DNA of 64,000 nucleotides, taken from Cycas panzhihuaensis. Lineage: Eukaryota; Cycadophyta. Numbering within the stretch: position 1 is the stretch's first letter; each line of letters opens with the position of its first letter. Below are positions 24,829-37,590 of this stretch, one piece after another. The position numbers were made by a program, and so were the translations under genes. Under the pieces are notes generated by a model. It worked only from the letters and a program-made list of their open reading frames with translations, did no database searches and was not told the DNA's origin. The stretch spans positions 139,879,741 to 139,943,740 of the forward strand of contig CM041465.1 of NCBI GenBank assembly GCA_023213395.1. Direction: 5' to 3'.

Positions 24829-25723
24829 AAGGAAGATATGTGTAAGGAATTTGAAATAACAGATTTAGGCTTGATGCATTACTTCTTAGGTTTAGAAATA
24901 TAGAAAGATGAAGATAGTATTTTTATTTCCCAAAGAAAGAATACCTTGGACTTACTTTAAAAGTTTAAGATGAATGATTGTAAAACCTTAGCCACACTTG
25001 TTGAAGTTGGGATCAAATTATCTAAATTTGATAATTCTACACCAGTAGATACCACACTCTACAGATAATTAATTGGTAGCCCGATTTATCTAATATCAAT
25101 ATAGCTAGACATTATGCATACAGTCAATGTAGTCTCAAGATTCATGCAAGATCCCAAGTCCATTCATTAGTAAGTAATAAAAATAATCTTACAATGCTTA
25201 AATGGTATAACAGAATATGGGTTACATTATAAACCTTCACCAAACTTTAGGTTAACTAGGTATATAGATTCAAATTAGGAAGGAGACATTGATGATAGGA
25301 AATCTACTTCAGGATATACATTCAGTCTAGGTTCAACAACTATAGCATGGAGTACCAAGAAACAAAATATAATTTTTCTATCTACAAAAGAAGTTAAGTA
25401 CAAAGCAATAGTTTCAGGGACATGTAAAATGATATGGTTATGATGACTCCTTCAAGATCTTTAGATGGAACAAAAAGGGCCAACCAAGATTTGGTGTGAT
25501 AATCAAAGCACCATTTAGATAACTCAAAATCTAGTTTTTCATGATAGAACTAATCACATTAAAACTCAATATCACTTCATTCAGGAATTAGTCCAAGTTG
25601 GTGAAATCAAGTCGGTATATTATAACATAGAAGACCAAATAATAGATATCTTTACAAATCCATTAGGAAAAATTAAGTTCCATAAATTTAGAGACAAACT
25701 TAGAGTATTATATAATGGATATT
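24829..25723 (+). pseudogene. CopC: second part of reverse transcriptase and RNase H
   Basis: The CopC frame resumes with KEDMCKEFEITDLGLMHYFL, the segment that follows the catalytic box in Copia reverse transcriptase. RNase H contains GDIDDRKSTSGYTFSLGS near 25287-25340, WCDNQST near 25494, HIKTQYHF near 25557 and DIFTNPLGK near 25648. Several stops, mostly TAA or TAG, break the frame. It ends just before the polypurine tract. Confidence 0.88.
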
Positions 25724-25734
25724 ATGGGGGAGAA
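25724..25734 (+). other. CopC polypurine tract
   Basis: ATGGGGGAGAA directly precedes the 3' LTR. Confidence 0.85.
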
Positions 25735-26375
25735 TATTGGAATAATGTCCATTCTATAAACATGTGTGAGAGGCACCTAGGAAAGGAGTGAGCCACCACT
25801 AGCTGACATCGAACTACTATTAACTGACATTGATGTTAGAATTAGAAATGTAAACTATACAACAAACATCTAATAATGAGTGAATGATAAACAATAAAGC
25901 ACAAGAGAAATGAAGTATATACAACAATGAATATAATATGTGGAGAATTGACCAAAACTTAAATAGAGAGAATGAAGAGTACATACTTATAATACGTGCT
26001 CATCACTAGTGAGAGAACCCTATTAGTTGACTTAGAGGTGACACATATATCTAGGTGGCCCATAACCTCTAATATAAAATTACAAGGAATAGAGAGAGGT
26101 TGCATAAGGTTAATGTAATTAGGTATTACACCTAACAATTGAGCCACCTCAAGCTACTTAGAGCTAACAAGGTAAGTATTTGAATTTGAATTTATTACTT
26201 TTTTATTTTCTTACTAACATCAGGTTCAGGTCGTCTTCTACCTCCCCAAAACTATATATACATGGGGAGTACCTCCCTGGTGTTTTCTAACACCACCCTT
26301 ATTTTTTAGAGATTGATTAATTCTTGTAATAATGGCTTAAGTTTGTGTGACCTGCTCTATCCTCTAGCTTGAATA
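25735..26375 (+). repeat. CopC 3' LTR, split by a solo LTR
   Basis: It begins TATTGGAATAATGTCC and ends near TAGCTTGAATA. It matches the 5' LTR apart from 25834-26137 plus one duplicated ATTGA. A TATA-like run lies at 26253-26260. Confidence 0.88.
25834..26137. repeat. Probable solo LTR (304 bp) inside the CopC 3' LTR
   Basis: The insert runs from TGTTAGAATTAG to ACACCTAACA with TG...CA ends and a short terminal inverted repeat TGTTAG/CTAACA. An exact 5-bp duplication ATTGA lies at 25829-25833 and 26138-26142. The uninterrupted 5' LTR of CopC has no such insert at the equivalent place. No internal primer site or coding region is present, so a solo LTR is the best call. A short non-autonomous element with 5-bp duplications is the alternative. 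Confidence 0.75.
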
Positions 26376-26380
26376 CTAAT

Positions 26381-29300
26381 TAATGATAACACATTAACCC
26401 AACATTTTATAAATACCCATGATAGGGCTTATGAAAGGAGGTGTCAATTCATAACAATACCATATTCACTAGTATCTCTATGTTCATGGTTAAACAATTT
26501 ATTTTGTGCTTATCATCATGCTTATTTTATTTTCACTATAGACTTTATATACTATAGTATATAATCTTTATATTGACTTTATTCAATAGTTACATCTATG
26601 TTATTTCTTATTGTTAATAGCAAAGGTAAGACTTGTATTATAACAAAAAGTTATTAGGATTCTAGATCAATTAACTAGATCTTATTTATAAGAGTAATAA
26701 ACACTCAAAGATAACTTGATTGAGAATAAAGTTGATTAACCAAAAAAACAAGGGTAACCAATTACATAATTGAGTAAGAGAATTATGTTGCTTTCATGAT
26801 TTTAGAGTTAATAATTAATTAAGAGAAGTTGGTTAGAATTATATATTAAATCAAAGTTAAAATAATGTATTAGATAAAGATTAGTATATAATAAATCATA
26901 ATGCAATATAAATAAAATAACCCATATAATAGGAAATTGATGAGCCAAATAATATAACATAAGATAAATAATACTTATGTAATATAAGTAAGGGTCTCCA
27001 CTTACATTATATACTTTAAGTTATGGAATTCCATAGTGAAGTTATTATTTTAATAAGTTTATATTTTTATGTAATTCTTAATTAGACTATTGACCCTAGA
27101 TTAAAGTGAGCTAGTTAGGGATAATTTTAATAAAATAGTCAACTCAATCAATAGAGTAATCTTTTAAAATTTTTTAACATGTAAGTAGTAGATACTATTT
27201 ATTTTTCTCTTGTAATTTTACTACCCTCTAATAATGATACTAGCTTCTAATATCTGAAAAGGAGAATTGTTACATACTTTTTGAAGTGAACACAAGATAT
27301 ATGTATTAGGAATTTAGAATTTTTTTTTTTTTTTATAATTAGTCCATATCAACTGACATTAGTTCAATTTAGACCCTTTAGTATCTAAGGATTAGAAAGA
27401 CATACAATCATGTTCCATGGAGCCATTTATTTAATAAGTTTTTTTCTCCATACTTGAAAATAATATATGAGTACTTTGCATTATTAATGTAGATTCCCAT
27501 TGAGCTTATGATCCTTACATGGTTGAATTTGTGAAGCATATTGATCTCCTAAGAGACTTTCCCTTTCATTTACTCGATATCCACCATGTTTTCATATAGA
27601 ATTCCCCCAAAATACAAAGCTCTTTTTTTTTATGGTGTATTAAAGTTCTTAGTTACCTCTTATAAATTCTTGAATAAGTAAATAATTAATCTATAAAAGA
27701 TAATCAAATCTATCATTTATGATCACATACTCTCCTCTAATTTACTTAGAGTATTAGATGAAGCCTATATGCATTCGACCAATTTGTATTCTAGTTTGGA
27801 TGATTACCTTTGCTTTGTCACAATCAAAATACCTTAGACTACCAATGCATTTTTCATGCCATAATACATTCACACAAATAGAGGAAAATAATAAGATCTT
27901 GGTTCTTTAGTTGCTACTTTGATTATTAAAGATCACATTGGTCATATTGTGTCTATTGTATAGATGTCCATTCTTATACATATAACTAGATTATTTCTTA
28001 CACAAAATTTTGTTACTTTTATTGTTCAAATACCTCAAGAGAAGAGTCATGAAGTAGATGCCTTGGTTAACCTCATACTAGTATAATGCCTTTCACGCAC
28101 TCATAAAACTACAAAATTAGAGACCCCAATATGACAAGCTCATATAAATCCTTAGCAAGATATAGAATATTAGTAATGTTGTATGTACAAACATAGGATA
28201 TGAGAATGGTAATGCTCATTCTTTACTATTCCATCTCAACAAAACTCACATGTCAAGGGGGCAAAATGTTTCCCTAGTTTTGGGCCTCTTGCACTCAAAT
28301 TAGGAATACAGGTATAATCTCTTAGCCTCACTTATTAGATATATATAAGATGTTTGTCATTTATCTTATTTAGCATTTGATTGCTTATATTTACTTGTTA
28401 TTTTACCTTATATTAAATTTTAATTGAGTATTTTCTTATATTTGCCTATGCATATTGCATCCTCCATCCTATTGAATAGAAAAATTGTGTGTTCCACTAT
28501 AACAACCCATGCTATGGAGGTATAACTTTGGAAGATATGTTAAAACTTATGACAATCACATTAGTACAATTATTTTTCTTTCTTTTACACTCTCTTTTAA
28601 CTCCTCTATGTGACCATCTTGAGTTGACATAAGCTCATACTTCCTTGAGCTCACTTGCATGAGTTAAATATAGATTAATCACCCTATGAGTTAGCTATTG
28701 TGTGGGTCAAACATGAGTCATTACCCCTTAAGCAATTTATTTAAGTTAAAAGGAGCATTTATTTATCATATTTTACCCATGTTATATATTCTTCTAAAAT
28801 TTTAACCTTGCTATTAATGGTAATTTATTGTTCTACATAGTTCATTATATAGATCTCTTCGAGCACATATGAAATGAGCATCATGGTTAAAAGTAAATAC
28901 CATATGAAGAAATTTTACCTATATTAATTTTTTATAGTGTCCCATGTCCTAATTTCATAAATCTTAAGGCCAACTTCACTATTAAATGTCTTTAATTAAT
29001 GTAATTTTCTCTAAAATAAACTTCAAAATAAGTTTAAGGGTTTATTCTCCCTTTTTCACTATAAGCATTACTCAAATAAGACCTTTTTTATTCATTCCAT
29101 TCATAATCTTGTATATGCACTTATTTGCTTATGCTTAATTAAGGCTCCTCACACATTTGATTATCATTATTATTTTTATTTTTATTTATAATTAATGCAT
29201 TTTTGTATACCCAATTGTCATTTTTGTATTTATGGAAATTTTTAAAGCATTTTCTTCTCAAATTATTGATTGTTTCTAATATAAGAGGTTGCTTCACCTT

Positions 29301-30657
29301 TTCTATGACCATATCATATGCTTCATACTATTATTCTATAGTACTAGGACCATACTGCTAATGTCACAGGTTCTCTATAGATCTTAACCAGTATCTTCTT
29401 CATAGTACCATGAATTTCACACTAGCATTTTATGGTAATATCATGGATACTCTATTACACTTTAATATTATCACTTATTCTATATTGTAGGCCTAATATA
29501 TTTATTCTATGATATCTTTCTTAGAAGACCACGAGATTAACACTCTAAATAATTAATCCCATCATCATAGGATTGCAAGTTTGATACATATTTTAGGAAA
29601 TATAAATCACTCAAACATTTAATTATTTGATTTTCTCTCACAGTATTATTTTCTTTTTATTAATTTCTTTTATTTTCTAATATAAGTTTCTTTTCACTTT
29701 TCACATTTTCTTCTAGTTTACTTAACTCCTTGAATGATTTATTAAGTGTTTATTGACCACACTTATAAGGAACCTTATCCCTTAAAAGGAGTGGATCTAT
29801 CATTTATCTCCATACACTATACATAAAGGCAAACATGGGAGCAAGAGAGACTTAAGAGAAAAATAGTAGCTCTCACAAAATGGGGAGGTAATAATAAGCC
29901 TCCTCCATTGAGATTTTACTTTTATATTAAGAGAGAGAGCATTAGAGTTAGGTAAAATAAAATTACACATAATACACATGAAAGTGCATTTCACTTAAGT
30001 GATCTAATTTAAAGTTCATTTAAGATCTTGTTTAAGAATAATCAACTAATTTAATGACCTTGCAACATTAACCCATTTTAATCTCTCCCTTAATAGTAGA
30101 AGGTCATTTCATCCTATTTTATTATATCCCATGAGGTCATCATTTGAGCCTCTTACAAAGCAAACTACTATGACACTTTTGTGGGAAACCCTCATGGGGA
30201 AGAAAACCCATGGACTTTCTAATCCACTAACTTAGCTTGGGCGGCTGTTTAAATAAAGCTAGATAGCTAATCAGCATAATGGATTTTGTAGATGAAATCT
30301 ATTAAGTCTCCATATACCATTTGGTCATCCTTGATGCCCTTTCATGTTTTCACTAGTTTTGATTTTCCAAAATGATACAATTGTTATCCTTTTATGCCCA
30401 CAATGGGTTTTCACAAATGGGATAAAGTGGAGACTTACTCTTATCCTTCCACTCCTACAAAGGGTTTTTATGAATAAGATAGAGTATGATGGTCCTATTA
30501 TTATCTCCTTCAATCAATTGGAGATGGAGGCCCTAAGGTCGAGTTACCTTCAAAATTATTCAAACTTCACCCTCTTCAGTGGTATGGTGGGGATATCAGC
30601 CACTTGATCTACTATGGGGTAGTACTCTAGTTGAATTATGTCATTATAAGGGAGAAT
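26381..30657. other. Unassigned A+T-rich DNA
   Basis: I found no coding region with recognisable motifs. There is a run of about 15 T at 27320-27334. The last bases (CATTATAAGGGAGAA at 30642-30656) look like a Copia polypurine tract placed directly before the CopF LTR. The right part of this stretch may therefore be the noncoding 3' end of a second, related element. Confidence 0.4.
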
Positions 30658-30969
30658 GTTGGGATAATACCCATTCGTAAAGAAGAGTGCACACATATCT
30701 TAGGCCTTCAAATGCCACATAGAGCTGCTTAGAGTCACCATGCAGTTATCTATGAGTCGACAAAGTAAGTATTAACTTTATTTTATTTAATTTTTAATTA
30801 TTTACTTAATTTATTAGGTTAAGATGGTCCACTGCCTCCCCAAGCTATAAATATAAAGGGAATGCCTCCCTAGTATTTTTTAACACTGCCACTCATTCAG
30901 AAATCATATTATACTCTAACGATGGATGTGTAATATAATCTTTAGTCTGCTCTACTCCTTGCACCTACA
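30658..30969 (+). repeat. CopF LTR (5' LTR of the element to its right)
   Basis: It starts TGTTGGGATAATACCC and ends GCACCTACA. The primer site follows at once. It shares the core CTCCCCAAGCTATAAATA and CCTCCCTAGTATTTTTTAAC with the CopC LTR, as well as the end region CTGCTCTACTCCTTG. The 3' LTR lies outside the window. Confidence 0.8.
30836..30890 (+). promoter_or_regulatory. CopF LTR core promoter region
   Basis: A TATA box TATAAATA lies at 30846-30853 and is followed by GCCTCCCTAGTATTTTTTAA. The same order and spacing occur in both CopC LTRs. Confidence 0.6.
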
Positions 30970-30970
30970 T

Positions 30971-30983
30971 TTAGTATTAGAGC
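30971..30983 (+). other. CopF primer binding site
   Basis: TTAGTATTAGAGC is a degraded form of the Met-tRNA site TGGTATCAGAGC, placed next to the LTR end. Confidence 0.65.
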
Positions 30984-33900
30984 TTTAATTTATCTCACAA
31001 CAAGCAAAAATATTGATATTTCATCACTTTTATAAAGTTTTATTAATAGTTTTTTATAGTTTTATTAAATATTTAGATATTTTTTGGTGTGTATGCTCTA
31101 TTTAATCAATATTTATTCAAATTTATGTAGTAATTACATGTGTATTAAACCTGACAGTCCTTTAGAGAAATTATAATGAGGTTTCATTTGATATTTTACA
31201 AGTTTTTATTAATTTTTCATTATTTTTTCAAGGTTTCTCCATGTACCTAAACTTTTGTAGGCTAGTGTGATCTCCTCATTACTCAAAACTACATCGGGTG
31301 ACCACTTGTTAGACTCCTCTCTGAGTCCTCTCCACACCAGAGAAGATGACTCAAAAAACTATTACTCTTACAACGAGTTATAGCTCCTAGAAGTAAAGTC
31401 ACTCATGTTGTCTACTAAAACCCCTAGTGCACCAAAGTGAAAACTATTTACTATGCTCTCATTATTTATTAGATCCTCCTCCAATTGGGTCATAAGGCTA
31501 TTCTAAGCCTATGGAGATACTCTTTGATAGTTTTTACATCATATTCTAGTCATATGGCCTACGGGAGCCAAATAAAGGCTTTTTTTTTTTAGAGAGAGAG
31601 TTTCTCTCTATTTAATTTAGATAGCTACTACATTGATTGATCTGGATTTAGATCTTATTTTCTAGCTAAAACTCCTACTATTCATTATCATTTATCTATG
31701 TATGGTAGCCTCATATTCACATAATATTTTTTTCAAATTTTAATATATAAAATATATATATTCCTTTAATGTTTCAATCAATCTTCATATGTAGATCAAC
31801 TGTGCCCCCCCTCTAATCTATTTTGATCAATTTTTTGTCTATTTTCATTGATTTTAAATTAATAAATCTATCTAGTTAATTGTCAATTAATGACTAAGCT
31901 TATTTAATCAAAAATTTTTATTTTTATAAAGTTTCAATTAAATTAAATTAAATTATATTTAGTTTGAGTTCTGGGTAGTCAAATAGACTTAAGCCTCCTT
32001 TAGTTTGTTGGCCCATAGTCATGTTTATTGCCATATTACCATGTTAAAGGGGTAGACTTTAAAACTTTATAAATCACTTTATATAATTTTTTATTAATAA
32101 AAAATTATCTTCTATATTTGATATTATTTAGAATCTTAAGCCCCCTTGGGTTGATGGTTCCATCGACCTCTATGTAACCATAGGGCTTATCATTATAGGG
32201 GTTAAAAGCCAACCTTGATTTTTGATTTTTGGCCTAAGGAGTACTATTCACCTTTTATGCAATATCTTTGTGTTGGGAAGTTAGATTCATGAACCACTTA
32301 ATTAATTGGATTCTTGACTCAGAGCTCTATAACCTAGAGTGATTTTTTACTAATTTGAGTAGTTTTTTATAGAGTTTGATCAATTCAAAATTGATCTTCA
32401 TTTATACCTCTTAATTCATTAGCCATAAAGGGTCTTTGTATAGTTTCTCTAATAACTTGAGTTCTGCAACTCTAATTCTCAAACTGTCAGAATTGTTAGA
32501 AGGATTTTTTAGTACTCTACATATCAAAATAGGTTTTGTATTGTTTTGATATTATTTTATAGGTTCTTAAAACTACTAAAATTAAGGCTTTATTTTAGTC
32601 CTAGTTAGACATTTTTTGAGATATTTTAAGCTAATTGTTTAATTATTACTAAATATACTTATCTATTATTTGATACTAATTGGTTATTAACAATATTTAT
32701 TTGCTTTATAAGACTTACAAGTTGTTTTCCAGCCTTTTAGCATCATTTATAGCTTCTTAAAGATCATGAGCCATATTCAGATTAAAAGTGACAAATAGGT
32801 ACTTCTTATCATATTATGTTCTTTCTTTAGTATCTAAAAGTGAATCTAATATATTTCTTTGAGCATTATTTTGCTTATTTAAGGTCCTTTACCTTCTTGA
32901 ACACCTCAAAGAAAGAGCTCTTCTTTATTTCATTTACACTACATCTAGAAACATTTGATAGCAAGTTTATGCTTCTTGAGCTCATTAGTTCATAAGTTAA
33001 AGGGACTTCTTATTTGTCTTAAAGTTATTTTATTACTTAAAGCTTCATAAGTGCATTACATTACATAGTTGCTGGTTATTATTCTGGTCCTTTTAAGCTT
33101 TAAGGTTTATATTCATTCAAGCATATCATTTCACTTATATTTTTACATACATAGTTTAGCCAAATGATCCTTAAAGCAAACTCTAAAGCCATTTATATTC
33201 ATTATTATTGGAATTGATCATTTAACTATCTTGTTGAAAGAGTATTTAAAAGTTCATCTCATAAATTCATTTGTTTATAGTTTTTTATTTATTCATTGAA
33301 TCCTTGAGAGAAGGTACATATAGTCTCATTAAAATCTATTTAAATTTACTTTTTCAAGGAGCTTCTTCAACTTAAAAGATAATAGTTATGTAAGAAATAT
33401 CTTCAACTTATTTCTTAGCTATGCCATTTTTCATTAAGGTATTCATTTGAAGGATTATACATATATTTTTCAGCTTACTTTCTTTCTAAACAAGTTATTT
33501 GTATTATTATTCAAGGAACATTTTTTCAAAATTGAAAGTTAATAGATTGCATACTTACGTTCATATTACTTCTTTAAGAGGAAATATTTTGATATTTTAC
33601 TTCATTCCTCATAGTGAATTAATTCAAAAGAATTGTTTAGCTTTTTATTTAAAAGTATATTTAGTCTTGCTTATTAAAAGTTCTTTTACTTCTTGATCTT
33701 AAAAAGAATCCTTTATTTCTAACCAAGAGCACATTTAGTACTATTTTTTCTCACATTAAAATAGATAAGCACCCAAATCAACCACCCTATTTCTAACCTT
33801 ACAAAGGAAATGATTAGGACCCCTAAAGTTACCACCACACGCATGACTTTAGCCTACTCATATTTGATGAGGAACATCATTGGCTATAAGGTGTATTAGG

Positions 33901-34358
33901 TGGCAGGCTAAGGTGTATAACCTATCTATTTTTGGAGTTTGGAGGCTAAGACTAGACCTAAAGAGGGTGAGTGCCTTGGTTGGCAAAGCCATCACCGCTA
34001 GATCTGTCACTAAGTATAAGGCCAATATAGGTGGATACACAAATTAAAAGGGACTTAATACCTTCTTAGTAGCCTATGTACTGAGGTATATTGAGCTAAG
34101 ATCTCACATACTAATATATTGGGTCCCTAATTTACCATTTATGGGTAGATGCTACTAGATAGGATAGTAGCTAAAGCCTTCCTTTAGAGACACTTAAACT
34201 TAGAGACTAGAAACCTTTGTAGGAATTAGAACACTTATTAAATATTTAGGGACAACTATAAAACTTTATTTTTGGGATAATTTTCAAACCTTACTTGAAC
34301 AATTATATTTTAAGGGCATTCTTATCAAAGGGACTTATCAAAACCTAGTTGAGAAATA
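30984..34358 (+). other. CopF untranslated leader
   Basis: About 3.4 kb with no coding motif. Long parts are similar to the CopC leader. It contains the conserved block at its 3' end. Confidence 0.65.
33765..34245 (+). other. Conserved Copia leader block, CopF copy
   Basis: It is homologous by eye to 18241-18720 and 44395-44870. Landmarks include CCCCTAAAGTTACCACCA, GCCTACTCATATT, GGTGAGTGCCTTGGTTGG, CTAGATCTGTCAC and ACTGAGGTATATTGAG. It ends about 110 bases before gag. Confidence 0.75.
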
Positions 34359-36096
34359 ATGACAACCAACTTTAGCACTATGATCATCCCCAAATTTGAT
34401 AGTTCTAATTTTCTAAATTAGAGTAGGAGGATAAGACCCATCCTTATAGATAATGATATGTGGAATATTATGAGAACAAGGTATACATAATTAAGATAAA
34501 ATCTAATAGATCTTAAGAAGCTAACTCATAAAGAAAATAGCAAGAAGGATAATGAGGCACTTGTACTAACATTTTGTACATTTGTAGACCATATATTTCC
34601 TAGAGCAAGTGAGTTAGTAATATCTAAAGAGGCTTGGGACACATTGCATCTAGTCTATAAAGGGGTTGCTTCATCCAAATTACAAACACTAAGAAGCAAA
34701 TTTAAAAATCTCAAGATGATGCCTAATGAGTCAACAACTAAATTTATGACCAAAGTGCAAGATATTATCAATCAAATGAGATCTCTTGGGGAGATATTGA
34801 TTGAATAAAGAGTGGTTGAATGAATTCTAAGATGTGTTTGTGCTATAAAAAGATTTGAAATAGTGGCTACTAGTATTGGAGTATCAAAGAACTTGAGTAA
34901 ATTGAAAATAGAACAACTAAGTATCCTATTGATGGTAGTAGAGGAACAATAGAATACAAATGAATCACTTAAGCATGTCTTTGCTACCACAGTAAGAATA
35001 CAATTAAATTCTCAAACTAGTACCTCTAAATCTATAGAATAATCCCCAAAAAGAAGAAATAGAAACCTTAGACAAGAAATATACCGAGAAAGGCAACCAA
35101 AGTATCAAGCTCTACATTAAAGATGATAAGGAGTTAATCAAAGGAATACTAGCCACAATAGATACCAAAGTCAAGAAAGAAATCATGGGATAAACTGATG
35201 TTATCCAAATTGTTAAGGAGATATGCAATCTCAAAGGACTAACCTCAATCATCCTAATAATAGATAAAGGGATACTCAAGATCTATCTATGGAAAGAGGA
35301 AGACCTTTCCATATTGATAGGTCTTATCCTCATAGGAGAAGCCTTAGCTTTGGAAGAAGAGATCCACTTTATTGTATATTTTACAATCGACCTAGCTACA
35401 TGAAAGATAAATACTTTGCCAAATATGGTCCACCAACTAGAGGTAGTTCTAATACAATTACCCATGAAGAAGAATATGATAGTTGGCATATTGATTTAGG
35501 TTGTTCTACTTATATCTCTCATAAACAACATATATTTAGAACTATAGATAAAACCAAAAAGGGAACCACTATATTTGGTGATAACACCTCTCATAAGTCT
35601 ATTAGAAGAGGTGATGTAGTGCTACAACTAGAATCAGGAGACACCATGCATCTTGATGATGTACTTTATGTGCTATCCTTTAAGAAGAACCTTTTATGTG
35701 TAGGATAGATGATGGGCCAAGATTACAAAGACATATTTAACAATGGAGAATGCACCATTAAAGCTAAAGAAGAAACAAGGTGGTAGTTGCTAAGGGTAAA
35801 ATAACTAAGGATAGACTTTTCAAGTTAGTCATTACTCATTTTGATACTTATACTTTGAAAATAACAATAAAGCTTGATAGCGACATGTGGCACAAGAGAT
35901 TTAGCCACTTGAACTATAATAATCTAGTACTAATGAAGAAGATGGATATGGTTGATGGGTTACCACACATTAAAGTGGATAAAAGTATTTATGAAGGATG
36001 TCTTCTTGGAAAATAACATAGAGAAAGTTTTCCAGATAACAATAATAAAGCCAATGGACCTCTCCAACTAGTATACATGGATATTTGTGGCCCCAA
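34359..36096 (+). pseudogene. CopF: gag, protease and GAG-pre-integrase region
   Basis: Gag begins at the ATG at 34359 with MTTNFSTMIIPKFDSSNF, very close to CopC gag. A UBN2 gag domain follows with several stops. From 35289 to 35708 an open piece carries the knuckle remnant YCIFYNRPSYMKDKYF (Cys and His positions mutated) and the protease site IDLGCSTYIS (family form DSGCSTHM). At 35780-36016 is the GAG-pre-integrase domain with WHKRFSHLNYNNL and a single remaining Cys (CLLGK). The frame is cut at 36096 by GypG and continues at 42828-42833 with the integrase core. Inactive. Confidence 0.87.
36092..36096. other. GypG target site duplication, left copy
   Basis: CCCAA here and CCGAA at 42828-42832 form a 5-bp duplication with one mismatch. 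Confidence 0.7.
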
Positions 36097-37150
36097 TGAT
36101 CCCAAAAGAGCTTAGTTGGTGAAGAAATCAATTATCAACCTTTCCTCCTTGAGATCCTGGGAGTTAGTGTAAAAAGCTCAATAACATCAAAACAATAATG
36201 AGCCCATGAAAGGAAAATTCTAAACCAAATCAATTATTCTTGACATTGATCCAAAAGTATGAGGAGTAATACTTTTATTAAACCATGAAAATCTCCATTT
36301 AATGGTGGAGAAATCAACTAGCAAAAGAATGGTAAAATTACAAGGAATAAATGTTACAATTATACCATAAGGGGGACTCAAACCCTCCAAATGTCTCTCC
36401 AAGGATCCTTCCCAAGTCAAGTCTCTAAGAACCACCTCTCCAACCTGTAGAAGGGCTCAATTTATAGAAAGAAACCTGAATTGCATGTTTAACAAGTGGC
36501 AATCATGCAAGTATAACCACTAACCACCAGAATGCATGTTGTCCAAGTGGCCTTCATACAATTCTTAAAAAGTTACAGCTTGTAACAGATCCTAACGTAC
36601 TCCAATTAGGCTCAAATTTGGTACACATCTAGGCACATATGTCCCCTCAGCTTGCTCAAATTTTTAGCTCATTTGGATGTCATTTGGCTACATTTTTATT
36701 CATTTAATAATAATATGTATTTGTTATTTTTCTACTGTCCAAGTGGCCTTCATGCAATTCTTAAAAGTTGTAGCTTGTAACTGACCTTAACGGACTCCAA
36801 TTCAGCTCAAATTTGGTACACGTATAGTAACATATTCTCCTCCATTTTGTCAAAATTTTAGCTCATTTAGATGTCATTGGCCTATATTTCTATTCATATA
36901 ATTATAATATATATTTTCTATTTTTTTTCTGCTAGCTGTGGGATTAATTTTTATACAAAGATAAGGCTTGAACTCTAATCAAATGATATTTTCTGAACCC
37001 CACATTTTGTACACATCTAGTGGGATGTGTCTTCTCCCTTTACATAAAATTTCATAGAATTTGGATACCATTTGGCCATATCTCTTTTGGTTATGCCAAT
37101 GCCTAGCATTTTCCGCATCCTGTAAATGTATGGTAAATCCTCCTGGATCA
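36097..37150 (-). repeat. GypG left LTR (3' LTR of the element)
   Basis: TGATCCCAAAAGAGC to TCCTGGATCA, 1054 bp. It matches the right LTR with scattered, mostly transition differences. An internal duplication is visible: the string GTCCAAGTGGCCTTCAT with its following 130 bases occurs twice within the LTR (near 36541 and 36738). Confidence 0.93.
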
Positions 37151-37168
37151 TGACTCCCCCTTCCTTGG
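37151..37168 (-). other. GypG polypurine tract
   Basis: TGACTCCCCCTTCCTTGG reads CCAAGGAAGGGGGAGTCA on the element strand, next to its 3' LTR. Confidence 0.8.
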
Positions 37169-37169
37169 A

Positions 37170-37590
37170 AAATAGCCAACTCCTGTTTGGCTTAGAATTG
37201 GAGATGGGGGAAGTGTTGTTCTCCTTGTTGCATACTAAACCACTTGGCCTTACTAGGCAATTGCCCTGCTACTCCAATCCTGAAAGATTCATATGTCTTA
37301 TGTCTTATTTTGGTAGATTTTCTCTCCAAGATACAATCTTCCTTGAGAGGCTCCTCACTTTCCAAATACAAATCATCAACTGAAGGTAAAGTGAACTAGT
37401 CTTGTTCCTCATCTAGCATGGAAGGCTCAAAGAGTTTTAAGTATTCAGCATTTATTACTGAATATATTTGCATATAAGGTGGGAGATCAAGTTGGAAAGC
37501 ATTACCACCTACTTTTCTCAAAATCTTAAATGGTCCATACCTTATAGGTTTGAGTTTCTTACCTTCTCCTTTTAACCTCTCCTTACTCAA
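37170..37590 (-). pseudogene. GypG: integrase C-terminus, GPY/F module and possible chromodomain-like tail
   Basis: From 37590 downwards the frame gives PIRYGPFKILRKVGGNAFQL and VINAEYLKLFEP, the GPY/F module at the end of Gypsy integrases. It stops at 37396. In the following sequence of the same strand (to about 37170) pieces such as ILERKSTKIRHKTYESFRIG and LPSKAKWFS resemble the closing strand and helix region of a chromodomain, but they are in a different or broken frame. The GPY/F call is firm; the chromodomain call is tentative. Confidence 0.65.

Larger units (their letters stand above)
15452..26375 (+). mobile_element. CopC: full-length Ty1/Copia element with two later insertions
   Basis: LTRs at 15452-15785 and 25735-26375 (the latter enlarged by an insertion) flank a primer site, a leader of about 3 kb, gag, protease, integrase, reverse transcriptase and RNase H in Copia order, then a polypurine tract. 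The 5-bp duplication CTAAT on both sides proves a single insertion event. NonautD (21821-24823) splits its reverse transcriptase and a 304-bp probable solo LTR splits its 3' LTR. Without these the element is about 7.6 kb. All reading frames are broken. LTR core, leader and gag are clearly related to CopF, so the two belong to one family or to sister families. Confidence 0.92.

Noticed and set aside
27301-28450. Possible decayed coding region in the unassigned stretch right of CopC
   Set aside because: Scanning both strands for reverse transcriptase, integrase and gag motifs gave nothing convincing.
30344-30607. Overlapping open frames on both strands at 30325-30607 as small genes
   Set aside because: Opposite-strand frames of similar size with no motif; more likely chance openness in noncoding element DNA.
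37170-37395. Firm chromodomain call at the end of GypG integrase
   Set aside because: The resemblance (LPSKAKWFS and flanks) is partial and out of frame with the GPY/F module, so it is reported only as tentative.
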